A stretch of DNA of 9,889 bases, taken from NCBI GenBank assembly GCA_900766915.1, contig CAAFXE010000071.1:1-9889 (forward strand), read 5' to 3'. Positions within the stretch are counted from its first letter, which is position 1. Each line of letters starts with the position of its first letter. Of the stretch, positions 1 through 6,908 are shown in pieces. The translations under genes and the position numbers were made by a program. The notes beneath the pieces were generated by a model. That model ran no database searches. It worked only from the letters and a program-made list of their open reading frames with translations, and had not been told where the DNA came from. The DNA comes from Lachnospiraceae bacterium (GTDB lineage Bacteria; Bacillota; Clostridia; Lachnospirales; Lachnospiraceae).

Positions 1-178
1 AGGAACAGCCCGGGGCAGCCTCTGTCTGTGCACCGCATTTGGGCCAAAGGGGGCGGAAAATCCATCTTAGAACATCTTCGCGAAGCAGGCTCTCCTGCGA
101 GTGATTAGATGTTCTTAGATTAGTTGGAGCCCCCGACGCCTGCGGGGCACGGACAGAGGTTGCCCTGGGCGTCCCATG
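1..178 (+). ncRNA. ssrS: 6S RNA (RNA polymerase-binding regulatory RNA), 5' end possibly cut by the window
   Basis: Bases 8-31 pair with 147-170 over 24 consecutive base pairs, counting three G-U wobbles, and GGAAC (2-6) can extend this stem against 171-175 with one mismatch. Inside lies an asymmetric bubble (about 32-48 and 135-146), then gggggc 49-54 with 129-134, tcca 61-64 with 125-128, tcttagaacatct 65-77 with 107-119 (one mismatch), and an apical hairpin 85-89/94-98. A long closing stem, a central bubble and a long apical arm are the 6S RNA layout, which mimics an open promoter and sequesters the housekeeping RNA polymerase holoenzyme. The 3' side of the bubble, GCCTGCGGGGCAC (138-150), resembles the GCCTGCGGCGGCA stretch of E. 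coli 6S RNA as I remember it. The fold is seen directly; the family name rests on architecture and that motif. The true 5' end may lie just upstream of the window. Confidence 0.75.
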
Positions 179-231
179 AGAGAAAGTGATGAACCAACTG
201 ATGAACTAAAGACCCCTTTAGCAAATTAAAG

Positions 232-260
232 TTGTAAAACATGGAAGATTATAGTAAAAT
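232..260 (+). promoter_or_regulatory. Candidate sigma-A promoter for argF
   Basis: TTGTAA (232-237) and TAAAAT (255-260) are separated by 17 bases, giving 4 of 6 and 5 of 6 consensus matches. Transcription would start near 267, leaving a leader of about 30 bases before the argF start. An overlapping -10 alternative, TATAGT (250-255), exists but has a poorer -35. I saw no convincing ArgR operator here. Confidence 0.4.
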
Positions 261-295
261 AGCGGTACAAGTTTGTGAAGACGAGGAGATACGTT

Positions 296-1303
296 ATGGA
301 GAGAAATTGGGATTTATTAAAAGGACGTCATTTTTTAAAGCTGTTGGATTATACTCCGGAAGAGATAGAATATTTACTGGATCTGGCGGCAGATTTGAAA
401 GCAAGAAAGAAAAAAGGGATCCGCGTGGATTATCTTGTAAGTAAAAATATTGTATTGATTTTTGAAAAGACAAGTACCAGAACCCGCTGCTCTTTTGAGA
501 CAGCAGCCCATGATCTTGGCATGGGGTGTACCTATCTGGATCCGTCAGCTTCCCAGATTGGTAAAAAAGAAAGTATTGCAGATACAGCCAGAGTATTAGG
601 TAGAATGTATGAAGGTATCGAATACCGTGGTTTTGAACAGGAACGTGTAGAAACACTTGCAAAATATGCAGGGGTACCGGTATGGAACGGTCTTACCAAT
701 GAATTTCATCCAACCCAGATGCTGGCAGATCTTTTAACCATCAGAGAACATCTGGGAGAAATTAAAGGTAAAAAGCTTGTATATATGGGAGATGCCCGTT
801 ATAATATGGGGAACTCCTGGATGGTAACCTGTGCAAAAATGGGTATGAATTTTGTGGCATGTGCCCCCAGGAATTATTTCCCGGATGCGGAACTGGTAGC
901 AACCTGCGGAAGCATTGCAGCTCAGACCGGTGGAAGCATTTTATTAACCGAAAATGTGGAAGAAGCCACCAAAGATGCAGATATCATCTACACAGATGTA
1001 TGGGTATCCATGGGAGAACCGGATGAGGTATGGGAAACACGTATCAAAGAGCTGATGCCTTATCAGGTAAATAAAAAGGTAATGGAAAATGCGAAACCGA
1101 CAGCTATCTTCATGCACTGTCTCCCTGCATTCCACGACCTGGAGACAACTGTGGGTAAGGAAATCAACAGCAAATTCGGTATTACAGAAATGGAAGTAAC
1201 GGATGAAGTGTTTGAATCACCACAGTCCGTAGTATTTGATGAAGCAGAGAACCGCATGCATACCATTAAAGCGGTGATGCTTGCAACGATTGGAGTATCT
1301 TAA
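296..1303 (+). CDS. argF: Ornithine carbamoyltransferase
   Basis: Transfers the carbamoyl group of carbamoyl phosphate to ornithine to make citrulline, a cytosolic step of arginine biosynthesis. The 335-residue product has the family landmarks: STRTR (60-64) for carbamoyl phosphate, HPTQ (138-141), the ornithine-side loop DVWVSMG (234-240), and HCLP (274-277) with the catalytic cysteine. Length fits the family. I chose ATG 296 because GAGGAG (284-289) lies 6 bases upstream and the protein then begins MERNWDLLKGRHFLKLL, close to the usual N terminus; the in-frame ATG at 275 adds seven residues and lacks a good ribosome site. The stop TAA shares its last A with the ATG of the next gene, so the two are probably translationally coupled. 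A catabolic (arcB-type) role cannot be excluded from sequence alone, but no arcA or arcC is adjacent. Confidence 0.95.
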   Translation: MERNWDLLKGRHFLKLLDYTPEEIEYLLDLAADLKARKKKGIRVDYLVSKNIVLIFEKTSTRTRCSFETAAHDLGMGCTYLDPSASQIGKKESIADTARVLGRMYEGIEYRGFEQERVETLAKYAGVPVWNGLTNEFHPTQMLADLLTIREHLGEIKGKKLVYMGDARYNMGNSWMVTCAKMGMNFVACAPRNYFPDAELVATCGSIAAQTGGSILLTENVEEATKDADIIYTDVWVSMGEPDEVWETRIKELMPYQVNKKVMENAKPTAIFMHCLPAFHDLETTVGKEINSKFGITEMEVTDEVFESPQSVVFDEAENRMHTIKAVMLATIGVS

Positions 1304-1578
1304 TGAACTCAAAAACAAGGGAACCTCATCTATATACCCGTATATTGAATCTGGTCCTGGGAGTCATCATTCTCATTTTGATGGCACTGGTATTTTTTCA
1401 GGATACAGGGACGGAAAAGTTTGAGATACTGATCTTTTTTCTGGCAGCGATTGAGAATTTTATCGGTGCTACGGTGAGCTTTTCAGAAAGGAAAAAAGTG
1501 CGGGGAAATGTGTATGCCATCGTTAGTGCATTGTTTTTAATCATTGCATTGATTTTGGCGGTGCGTTATTTTGTATGA
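1303..1578 (+). CDS. Small membrane protein of unknown function, three predicted helices
   Basis: A 91-residue protein that I do not recognise. It has a short polar N terminus (MNSKTREPHLY) and three hydrophobic stretches at about residues 14-32, 41-58 and 70-90. The loop between the second and third is basic (SERKKVRGN), which by the positive-inside rule would put that loop in the cytoplasm. There is no signal-peptide cleavage site or catalytic motif. The start codon overlaps the argF stop (TAATG) and the stop overlaps the birA start (ATGA), with no strong ribosome site of its own, so translation probably depends on argF. Position inside an argF-birA transcript says little about its role. 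The overlaps at both ends and the membrane profile make it a credible real gene. Confidence 0.8.
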   Translation: MNSKTREPHLYTRILNLVLGVIILILMALVFFQDTGTEKFEILIFFLAAIENFIGATVSFSERKKVRGNVYAIVSALFLIIALILAVRYFV

Positions 1579-2360
1579 GTATGGAATTGAAAACGTTTGA
1601 GACAGCATGGGCAGGGAAAACCTGCCTTTGCTTTGATACATTGGAATCTACCAATGATTATGGTAAAATCTTATCAGAAAAACAAAAGGTTCATGGAACA
1701 TTGATCGTTGCAGACACCCAGACAGCAGGAAAGGGAAGAAGGGGACGCGTCTGGCAGTCTCCAAAAGGGTCTTCTGTTTCCATGAGTCTTTGCCTGGAAC
1801 CAAAGCTGCCGACAGAAAGAGCCGCGGGACTTACCCTGGTAATGGCGCTTTCCGTAGCGTCTGCCATAGAGGAAGTCACCGGGGAAAAAGCCATGATCAA
1901 ATGGCCTAATGACGTTGTATTAAATGGAAAGAAAATCTGCGGGATCCTGACAGAAATGTTTTTAAGGGAAAGGGATTATGTTGTGATCATCGGTGTGGGG
2001 ATCAATGTAAATATTTTAGAATTCCCACCGGAAATCCGAAATATAGCAACCTCCCTTTGTCTGGAATGTGGAGAAAAAATTTCCAGGGAAGATCTCATGA
2101 AAGCGACCATGAAACATTTTGAAAGCTTTTATGAGAAGTATGAAGTCAGTGGCGACTTTTCTCTTTTGAAAGGGCAGTATGAGAAAAGACTGGTAAATAG
2201 AAACAGTCAGGTCAGGGTCTTAGACCCAAAAGAACCTTTTGAGGGAATCGCAAAGGGCATTGATGAACTGGGTAACCTGCTTGTTTTATGTGAAGACGGA
2301 CAATTAAAAAGCGTCTGCTCCGGAGAAGTGTCGGTCAGAGGGCTTTATGGATATGTTTAG
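1575..2360 (+). CDS. birA: Biotin-[acetyl-CoA-carboxylase] ligase, single-domain type
   Basis: Activates biotin with ATP to biotinyl-5'-AMP and attaches it to the lysine of biotin carboxyl carrier proteins. The 261-residue product shows the substrate-entry region DTLESTND (21-28), the adenylate-binding glycine/arginine loop AGKGRRGRVW (51-60), KWPNDV (109-114) and NGKKICGIL (117-125, with the catalytic-site lysine), followed by a small C-terminal SH3-like domain. The N-terminal winged helix of bifunctional BirA repressors is absent, so this should be a pure enzyme and not a biotin-operon repressor. The ATG at 1575 overlaps the previous stop as ATGA; an in-frame ATG at 1581 is an alternative that would remove two residues. 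No biotin synthesis genes are nearby. Confidence 0.93.
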   Translation: MSMELKTFETAWAGKTCLCFDTLESTNDYGKILSEKQKVHGTLIVADTQTAGKGRRGRVWQSPKGSSVSMSLCLEPKLPTERAAGLTLVMALSVASAIEEVTGEKAMIKWPNDVVLNGKKICGILTEMFLRERDYVVIIGVGINVNILEFPPEIRNIATSLCLECGEKISREDLMKATMKHFESFYEKYEVSGDFSLLKGQYEKRLVNRNSQVRVLDPKEPFEGIAKGIDELGNLLVLCEDGQLKSVCSGEVSVRGLYGYV

Positions 2361-2431
2361 ATGAGATGTAAATGTCTGGAATGGTATTTAGGAAGACGCC
2401 AAACAGACAAGAAAAGAGAGGATGACTGTTT

Positions 2432-2770
2432 ATGGAAGATAAGATGACAATACTTTGCGTGGCCAATTCCTACGAAAAGAAATATTACCTGAATCCGGAA
2501 TTTACCGGATTGCCAAAGACGATCAGGGATGACCTTCAGATTTTGTGCGTTTTGTTTACAGAAGATGTAGGTGGAATCATGACCTTTGGATTTGAACCTG
2601 ATGGCACATTGACATTAAATGTAACCTGTGATGAGGGAGATCTGCTGTTCGATGACATCGGCAGTGAGTTGAAGATCAAAGAAATCCAGAGAACAAGACA
2701 GACTTTGTTAGAAAGCCTTGAGACATATTATAAAGTATTTTTCCTGGGAGAAAAGCTGGAAGAAGTATGA
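2432..2770 (+). CDS. Conserved small protein, resembles DUF6145 family
   Basis: A 112-residue acidic soluble protein with no membrane segment or signal peptide. Recognisable stretches are CVANSYEKKYYLNPEF (about 10-25), LQILCVLFTEDVGGIMTFGF (about 35-54) and a C-terminal helical part ending YYKVFFLGEKLEEV. This pattern matches my memory of a Lachnospiraceae family called DUF6145, which has no known function; the assignment is from memory and not searched. Start ATG 2432 is preceded by GAGAGG (2416-2421) with a 10-base spacer; an internal ATG at 2444 is possible but less consistent with the MEDK start. Its stop overlaps the dusB start (ATGA at 2767), so the two are likely co-translated. No catalytic motif is visible. 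Confidence 0.85.
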   Translation: MEDKMTILCVANSYEKKYYLNPEFTGLPKTIRDDLQILCVLFTEDVGGIMTFGFEPDGTLTLNVTCDEGDLLFDDIGSELKIKEIQRTRQTLLESLETYYKVFFLGEKLEEV

Positions 2771-3717
2771 GAATCGGAAATGTAACACTGGAAAACAATG
2801 TGATTTTGGCACCAATGGCAGGCGTGACTGACCTGCCATTTCGTCTGCTGTGCAAGGAGCAGGGGGCAGGACTTTTATGTATGGAAATGGTCAGTGCCAA
2901 GGCAATTTACTATAACAATAAAAATACAGAAGCTTTGATGGAGATCGACCAAAGAGAGCTTCCGGTATCCTTACAGTTATTTGGTTCTGATGCGGATATC
3001 ATGAGCGAGATGGCCAAAAGGATCGAGGAGAAGCCGTTTGCTATTCTGGACATTAATATGGGTTGTCCGGTGCCGAAGGTGGCGGGAAATGGAGAGGGTT
3101 CAGCTCTTATGAAAAATCCGAAGCTGGTGGCAGAAATTGTATCCAGGGTATCAGGAGCCATTCAAAAGCCGGTGACTGTGAAGATTAGAAAGGGCTTTGA
3201 CGAGGAACATGTCAATGCGGTGGAGATTGCAAAGATCGCGGAGCAGTGCGGTGCCGCTGCAGTAGCAGTACATGGAAGAACCAGAGAGCAGTATTACAGT
3301 GGGAAAGCAGACTGGGACATTATCCGTCAGGTGAAGGAGGCGGTGTCCATTCCTGTCATTGGAAACGGAGATGTGACAGGACCGGAATCTGCAAAGAAAA
3401 TGATAGAAGAAACAGGTGTGGACGGTATTATGATCGGACGTGCCGCCAGAGGAAATCCATGGATCTTCGGACAGATCAGGGACTATTTAAAAACCGGAGT
3501 GCTGCCAAAGAAGCCCACACCGGAAGAAGTCAGGGATATGATGCTTCGTCATGCGAAAATGCAGTTGGAATGTAAGGGTGAATATACCGGCATCCGGGAA
3601 ATGAGAAAGCATGTGGCCTGGTATACGGCCGGGTATCCTAACAGTGCAAGGCTTCGTGCGAAGATCAATGAGGTGGAAAGCTTTGAAGAGCTGGCAGAAT
3701 TGTTGTCTTCATTTTAG
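2767..3717 (+). CDS. dusB: tRNA-dihydrouridine synthase, DusB-like
   Basis: FMN-dependent enzyme that reduces uridines in the D-loop of tRNA to dihydrouridine using NADPH. The 316 residues form a TIM barrel followed by a helical tRNA-binding domain. Visible motifs are APMAGVTD (15-22), the FMN and substrate loop; NMGCP with the catalytic cysteine at residue 100; the FMN-contacting lysine in VKIRKGF (138-144); HGRTREQ (169-175); GNGD (199-202); and GRAARGNPW (224-232). The C-terminal segment has REMRKHVAWYTAGYP, typical of this group. Length is normal. The start overlaps the stop of the preceding small gene, so dusB probably depends on that gene's translation. Bacterial Dus paralogues are hard to separate by eye; the symbol follows usual Firmicute naming. 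Confidence 0.93.
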   Translation: MRIGNVTLENNVILAPMAGVTDLPFRLLCKEQGAGLLCMEMVSAKAIYYNNKNTEALMEIDQRELPVSLQLFGSDADIMSEMAKRIEEKPFAILDINMGCPVPKVAGNGEGSALMKNPKLVAEIVSRVSGAIQKPVTVKIRKGFDEEHVNAVEIAKIAEQCGAAAVAVHGRTREQYYSGKADWDIIRQVKEAVSIPVIGNGDVTGPESAKKMIEETGVDGIMIGRAARGNPWIFGQIRDYLKTGVLPKKPTPEEVRDMMLRHAKMQLECKGEYTGIREMRKHVAWYTAGYPNSARLRAKINEVESFEELAELLSSF

Positions 3718-3807
3718 AGGAATGAGCCGTCGGGGACTTGCATAGATTGATAAAAAATGTGAAGGGCGTCCTGCTTGCCTTAGTATGACAGCGGGAATGG
3801 TATTTTC

Positions 3808-4545
3808 ATGGAGAATCCCTGTGAAAAATTGCTTCCGTATGCAAGAAAAGAGACCTTACCCAAAATTCCAATGAACATCAGACGTAAGGCAAAATTTTTT
3901 GGAAAGAGAATGATATCAGACTATATAGGGAAATATTACAAAAGGGAATCCGAAGGAAGGATTCCTTTTTATCTTCCTTATATTTACCTGCAGGAAAATT
4001 TTTCTTATCTTAGAAGGTATGCAGGGATCCCACAAAGCAGCATCCTGCTGGTATTGATCGATGGAGGAGATGGACGGACGGATTATTTTTTGGAAACATT
4101 CCTTGGAAAGCTGAACTTTTTAACCATTGTGACAGAGCGAAAGAAATATTTTGAAAGCCTTCAGGAGAGAGCCTTTCAGGAATTGGGACTCATCATAGAA
4201 CTGGTGCAGCCATGGGAATCTGCAAACATTTCCGGGAATATGGTGTGGGATTTTACAAAGAATATACAGTGCAGCGGATGTTATCCGAAGGGAAGCATTT
4301 GCTTTGTACCTCATAAAAAAGAGTGGAAATTAAGAGAGCTTTTAAAAACCTGTGAAGACCTTACAGTAGTCAGTATAAAATATGTAAAGATCAAAGATGT
4401 TTGTCTGTCACCATCTCTTGGAGAATCACTTTTGGTACCGGCAAATTTTCCTTTTCGAAAGAGCCGTCTGGAGGAGCTGCAAAGCTGGTGCAGACAGCAG
4501 AAATGGAGTATAAAAATGAAGGTCTGGAACCCTGAAAAATCTTGA
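3808..4545 (+). CDS. Hypothetical protein, possible degenerate Rossmann-like fold
   Basis: A 245-residue protein that I do not recognise. The first 60 residues are basic and aromatic. After that, hydrophobic strand-like stretches alternate with helices: SILLVLIDGGDGRTDYF (about 76-92), FLTIVTERKKYF, LGLIIELVQPW, GNMVWDFT and SICFVPH. This alternation, with a glycine-rich turn after the first strand, resembles a Rossmann-type core; that is inference from pattern only. Cysteines near the middle (CSGCYP) are too few to claim a metal site. There is no signal peptide or membrane segment. The ribosome site is weak (GGGA at 3793-3796). The gene lies alone between dusB and the greA promoter, which overlaps its stop codon. 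The single intact frame over 738 bases with coding-like composition supports a real gene. Confidence 0.75.
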   Translation: MENPCEKLLPYARKETLPKIPMNIRRKAKFFGKRMISDYIGKYYKRESEGRIPFYLPYIYLQENFSYLRRYAGIPQSSILLVLIDGGDGRTDYFLETFLGKLNFLTIVTERKKYFESLQERAFQELGLIIELVQPWESANISGNMVWDFTKNIQCSGCYPKGSICFVPHKKEWKLRELLKTCEDLTVVSIKYVKIKDVCLSPSLGESLLVPANFPFRKSRLEELQSWCRQQKWSIKMKVWNPEKS

Positions 4546-4570
4546 CATTTAGGGGTCTTACTGTTATAAT
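4542..4570 (+). promoter_or_regulatory. Consensus sigma-A promoter for greA-lysS
   Basis: TTGACA (4542-4547) and TATAAT (4565-4570) are both perfect matches to the consensus, separated by 17 bases. The -35 box overlaps the TGA stop (4543-4545) of the upstream gene. Transcription should start near 4576-4577, about 98 bases before the greA start codon. Confidence 0.88.
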
Positions 4571-4581
4571 ACAAAAATTGT

Positions 4582-4621
4582 ATGCGCAGGAGGATTATCC
4601 AAAGGAAACAGCGCATTTTTT
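4582..4621 (+). terminator. Terminator-like hairpin in the greA leader (possible attenuator)
   Basis: ATGCGC (4582-4587) pairs perfectly with GCGCAT (4611-4616), followed by a run of six T (4616-4621). The loop of 23 bases contains an AGGAGG (4588-4593) with no usable start codon nearby, and a small GGA/TCC pairing. The hairpin begins only a few bases after the predicted start site, so termination here would give an RNA of about 45 bases. The stem is short and the loop large, so strength is uncertain. Confidence 0.4.
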
Positions 4622-4674
4622 GGTGGGGAAATATCATAGTCACTATTTTATAGATAAACAGGAAGGTGTTAGAA

Positions 4675-5157
4675 ATGGCAGAAAAGAAAAACATTTTAAC
4701 TTACGAAGGACTTCGTAAACTTGAAGATGAGCTTCAGGATCTCAAGGTAGTGAAGAGAAAAGAAATCGCACAGAAGATCAAAGAAGCAAGAGAACAGGGC
4801 GACCTGTCAGAAAACGCAGAATACGATGCAGCGAAAGACGAACAGCGTGATATTGAAGCAAGAATCGAACAGATTGAAAAGATCTTAAAGAATGCTGAAG
4901 TTGTTGTAGAGGATGAAGTTGACCTTGAAAAAATCAACGTAGGCTGCAAAGTTACAGTATTAGATGTAGAGTTTGATGAAGAGGAAGAATTCAAGATCGT
5001 AGGCTCTTCTGAAGCAAACAGCTTACAGGGAAAAATTTCCAATGAATCTCCGGTAGGAAAAGCTTTACTGGGAGCAAAGGTTGGAGAAACAATCAATGTA
5101 GAAACACAGGCAGGAATCATTCAGTATAAAGTATTGGAGATTCAGAGATCTAATTAA
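4675..5157 (+). CDS. greA: Transcription elongation factor GreA
   Basis: Binds the RNA polymerase secondary channel and stimulates cleavage of the nascent RNA 3' end so that backtracked complexes can restart. The product is 160 residues: an N-terminal antiparallel coiled coil (about 1-78) whose tip carries QGDLSENAEYDAAKDEQ, with acidic residues D43 and E46 equivalent to the catalytic-tip acidic residues of E. coli GreA (D41, E44), and a C-terminal FKBP-like globular domain (SPVGKALLGAKVGE is characteristic). I chose ATG 4675 because AGGAAGG (4660-4666) sits 8 bases upstream and the protein then starts MAEKKNILTYEGL at normal length; the in-frame GTG at 4666 lies inside that ribosome site. 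It is followed after 12 bases by lysS and preceded by a consensus promoter and a structured leader. Confidence 0.95.
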   Translation: MAEKKNILTYEGLRKLEDELQDLKVVKRKEIAQKIKEAREQGDLSENAEYDAAKDEQRDIEARIEQIEKILKNAEVVVEDEVDLEKINVGCKVTVLDVEFDEEEEFKIVGSSEANSLQGKISNESPVGKALLGAKVGETINVETQAGIIQYKVLEIQRSN

Positions 5158-5169
5158 GAGGAGAAAACA

Positions 5170-6663
5170 ATGGCTGAAGAAAAGAATGTTCAGGTACAGG
5201 ATGTCAACCAGCTTAGAAAGGTAAGAAGAGAAAAGCTGTCAGACCTGCAGGCAAACGGCAAAGACCCGTTTAAGATTACAAAATTTGACCAGACACATCA
5301 CAGCATGGAAATCAAGGATAACTTTGAAGCCATGGAAGGAAAAACAGTTACCATCGCGGGACGTATGATGTCCAAACGTGTGATGGGTAAAGCGTCCTTC
5401 TGCGGTGTTCAGGATTTACAGGGAAATATCCAGTCCTATGTGGCTCGTGACAGTGTTGGAGAAGATTCCTATAAAGATTTCAAGAAAATGGACATTGGTG
5501 ATATCGTAGGTGTTACCGGTGAAGTGTTCAGAACCAAAATGGGTGAGATCTCCATCCATGCTTCTGAAGTGACACTGTTATCCAAGAGCTTACAGATCTT
5601 ACCGGAAAAATATCACGGTCTGACAAACACAGATACCAGATACCGTCAGAGATATGTAGATTTAATTATGAATGCTGATGTAAAGGATACTTTTATCAAA
5701 CGTTCTAAGATCATCAGCAGCATCCGCCGTTACCTGGATTCTCAGGGCTTTCTGGAAGTTGAGACTCCAATGCTCGTAGCAAACGCAGGTGGTGCGGCAG
5801 CAAGACCATTCGAAACACATTTCAATGCACTGGATGAAGACTTAAAGCTTCGTATTTCCTTAGAGCTTTACTTAAAACGTCTCATCGTTGGCGGTCTGGA
5901 AAGAGTTTACGAAATCGGCCGTGTATTCCGAAATGAAGGTCTTGATACAAGACATAATCCGGAATTCACATTGATGGAATTATACCAGGCTTACACAGAC
6001 TACAACGGTATGATGGACCTTACAGAAAATATGTACCGTCATGTGGCACAGGAAGTACTTGGTACGACCAAGATCGTATATAACGGAATCGAAATGGATC
6101 TCGGAAAGCCATTCGAGAGAATTACCATGGTAGATGCTGTTAAGAAATATGCCGGTGTGGACTGGAATGAGATCCATACACTGGAGGATGCGAGAAAAGC
6201 AGCAGATGAACACCATGTTGAATACGAAGAAATGCATAAGAAAGGTGATATCCTCAACTTATTCTTCGAAGAATTCGTAGAGCACCACCTGATTCAGCCA
6301 ACCTTCGTAATGGATCATCCAATTGAAATTTCTCCGTTAACTAAGAAAAAACCGGAAAATCCGGAATACGTAGAGCGTTTCGAAATGTTCATGAACGGTT
6401 GGGAAATGTGTAATGCATACTCCGAATTAAATGATCCGATCGACCAGAGAGAGCGTTTCAAAGCACAGGAGGAAATGCTGGCACAGGGCAATGAAGAAGC
6501 AAACACTACAGATGAAGACTTCTTAAATGCACTGGAAATCGGTATGCCACCAACAGGCGGTATCGGATACGGCATCGACAGATTATGTATGCTGCTGACA
6601 GATTCTCAGGCAATCAGGGATGTACTTTTGTTCCCGACGATGAAATCCCTCCCTAACCAATAA
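5170..6663 (+). CDS. lysS: Lysyl-tRNA synthetase, class II, with 3' end altered by element insertion
   Basis: Charges tRNA-Lys with lysine using ATP. The 497-residue protein has an N-terminal OB-fold anticodon-binding domain (about 55-145), class II motif 1 around FLEVETPML (194-202), motif 2 RVFRNEG with RHNPEFTLMELY (251-272), and motif 3 GIGYGIDRLC (464-473), so all catalytic parts are intact. ATG 5170 follows GAGGAG (5158-5163) by 6 bases and lies 12 bases after the greA stop, so the genes form one operon. The protein ends DVLLFPTMKSLPNQ immediately after the conserved FPTMKSL segment. Sequence beyond that point is the start of an accessory region, so the last three or four codons and the stop are probably supplied by an integrated element. 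Function should be unaffected. Confidence 0.95.
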   Translation: MAEEKNVQVQDVNQLRKVRREKLSDLQANGKDPFKITKFDQTHHSMEIKDNFEAMEGKTVTIAGRMMSKRVMGKASFCGVQDLQGNIQSYVARDSVGEDSYKDFKKMDIGDIVGVTGEVFRTKMGEISIHASEVTLLSKSLQILPEKYHGLTNTDTRYRQRYVDLIMNADVKDTFIKRSKIISSIRRYLDSQGFLEVETPMLVANAGGAAARPFETHFNALDEDLKLRISLELYLKRLIVGGLERVYEIGRVFRNEGLDTRHNPEFTLMELYQAYTDYNGMMDLTENMYRHVAQEVLGTTKIVYNGIEMDLGKPFERITMVDAVKKYAGVDWNEIHTLEDARKAADEHHVEYEEMHKKGDILNLFFEEFVEHHLIQPTFVMDHPIEISPLTKKKPENPEYVERFEMFMNGWEMCNAYSELNDPIDQRERFKAQEEMLAQGNEEANTTDEDFLNALEIGMPPTGGIGYGIDRLCMLLTDSQAIRDVLLFPTMKSLPNQ

Positions 6664-6665
6664 AT
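6636..6665 (+). other. Candidate left attachment junction (attL) of an integrative element in the 3' end of lysS
   Basis: The conserved lysS coding sequence runs to the codons for FPTMKSL (ending near 6651) and then changes to a three-codon tail PNQ and stop, followed by about 300 noncoding bases and plasmid-like par and rep genes. Integration into the 3' end of a conserved gene, restoring a near-normal C terminus, is the usual habit of tyrosine recombinases. The exact core is not defined, because its second copy would lie outside the window. The 8-mer AAATCCCT (6643-6650) recurs at 6731-6738, which may be chance. Confidence 0.5.
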
Positions 6666-6828
6666 TCCAAACTTGGGACGAATTAATCCAACCTTCCACG
6701 GATTTCAGTGGATAGACACGGAAGTAATGCAAATCCCTTGTGGTCATTTGGATAACATTGATGGCATATGGACAAGTCCAAAATCCGATTAGGATTAGGA
6801 CGGATTTTGTGAAAACCAAATAATTTTT

Positions 6829-6847
6829 CTTAAGGGACAGCCTTAAG
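6829..6847 (+). repeat. Perfect 7-bp inverted repeat upstream of the terminator
   Basis: CTTAAGG and CCTTAAG form a perfect stem with the five-base loop GACAG. It is not followed by a T-run, so it is more likely an operator or part of a leader RNA than a terminator on its own. It lies 13 bases before the next hairpin. Confidence 0.5.
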
Positions 6848-6860
6848 GATAAAGTGTATT

Positions 6861-6908
6861 AGGCACTTACGTTAACGTAGAAATGCGTGAAGCGTAGGTG
6901 CCTTTTTT
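6861..6908 (+). terminator. Strong rho-independent terminator, with an overlapping 12-bp palindrome
   Basis: AGGCACTTACG (6861-6871) pairs with CGTAGGTGCCT (6893-6903) over 11 bp with one G-U wobble, and T6 occupies 6903-6908. It would end greA-lysS read-through, or act as an attenuator for the element operon that starts 63 bases later. The 5' arm also belongs to a perfect palindrome TACGTTAACGTA (6868-6879), which offers a competing fold; CGTAG occurs at both 6876-6880 and 6893-6897. Confidence 0.8.

Noticed and set aside
206..221. CTAAAG/CTTTAG hairpin after the 6S RNA as a terminator
   Set aside because: The stem is only 6 bp, A/T-rich, and is not followed by a T-run.
241..444. Open frame starting at ATG 241, in a different frame from argF
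   Set aside because: It overlaps the start of argF, has no ribosome site, shows no family resemblance, and covers the candidate argF promoter.
2373..2409. TGTCTG/CAGACA inverted repeat between birA and the next gene
   Set aside because: Six-base arms with a 25-base loop and no T-run; expected by chance at this length.
3738..3775. Possible promoter for the gene at 3808 (TTGCAT or TTGATA as -35)
   Set aside because: No acceptable -10 box lies 16-18 bases downstream of either candidate.
4588..4674. A leader peptide starting after the AGGAGG in the greA leader
   Set aside because: No ATG, GTG or TTG lies at a suitable distance; the nearest TTG is too far and inside the hairpin and T-run.
6643..6738. 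AAATCCCT repeated at 6643 and 6731 as the two attachment sites of a tiny insertion
   Set aside because: An 8-base match 88 bases apart is likely chance, and no recombinase or gene lies between the copies.
6583..6819. 78-residue minus-strand frame crossing the lysS junction
   Set aside because: It spans chromosomal and element DNA, has no ribosome site and no family resemblance; it is a shadow frame.
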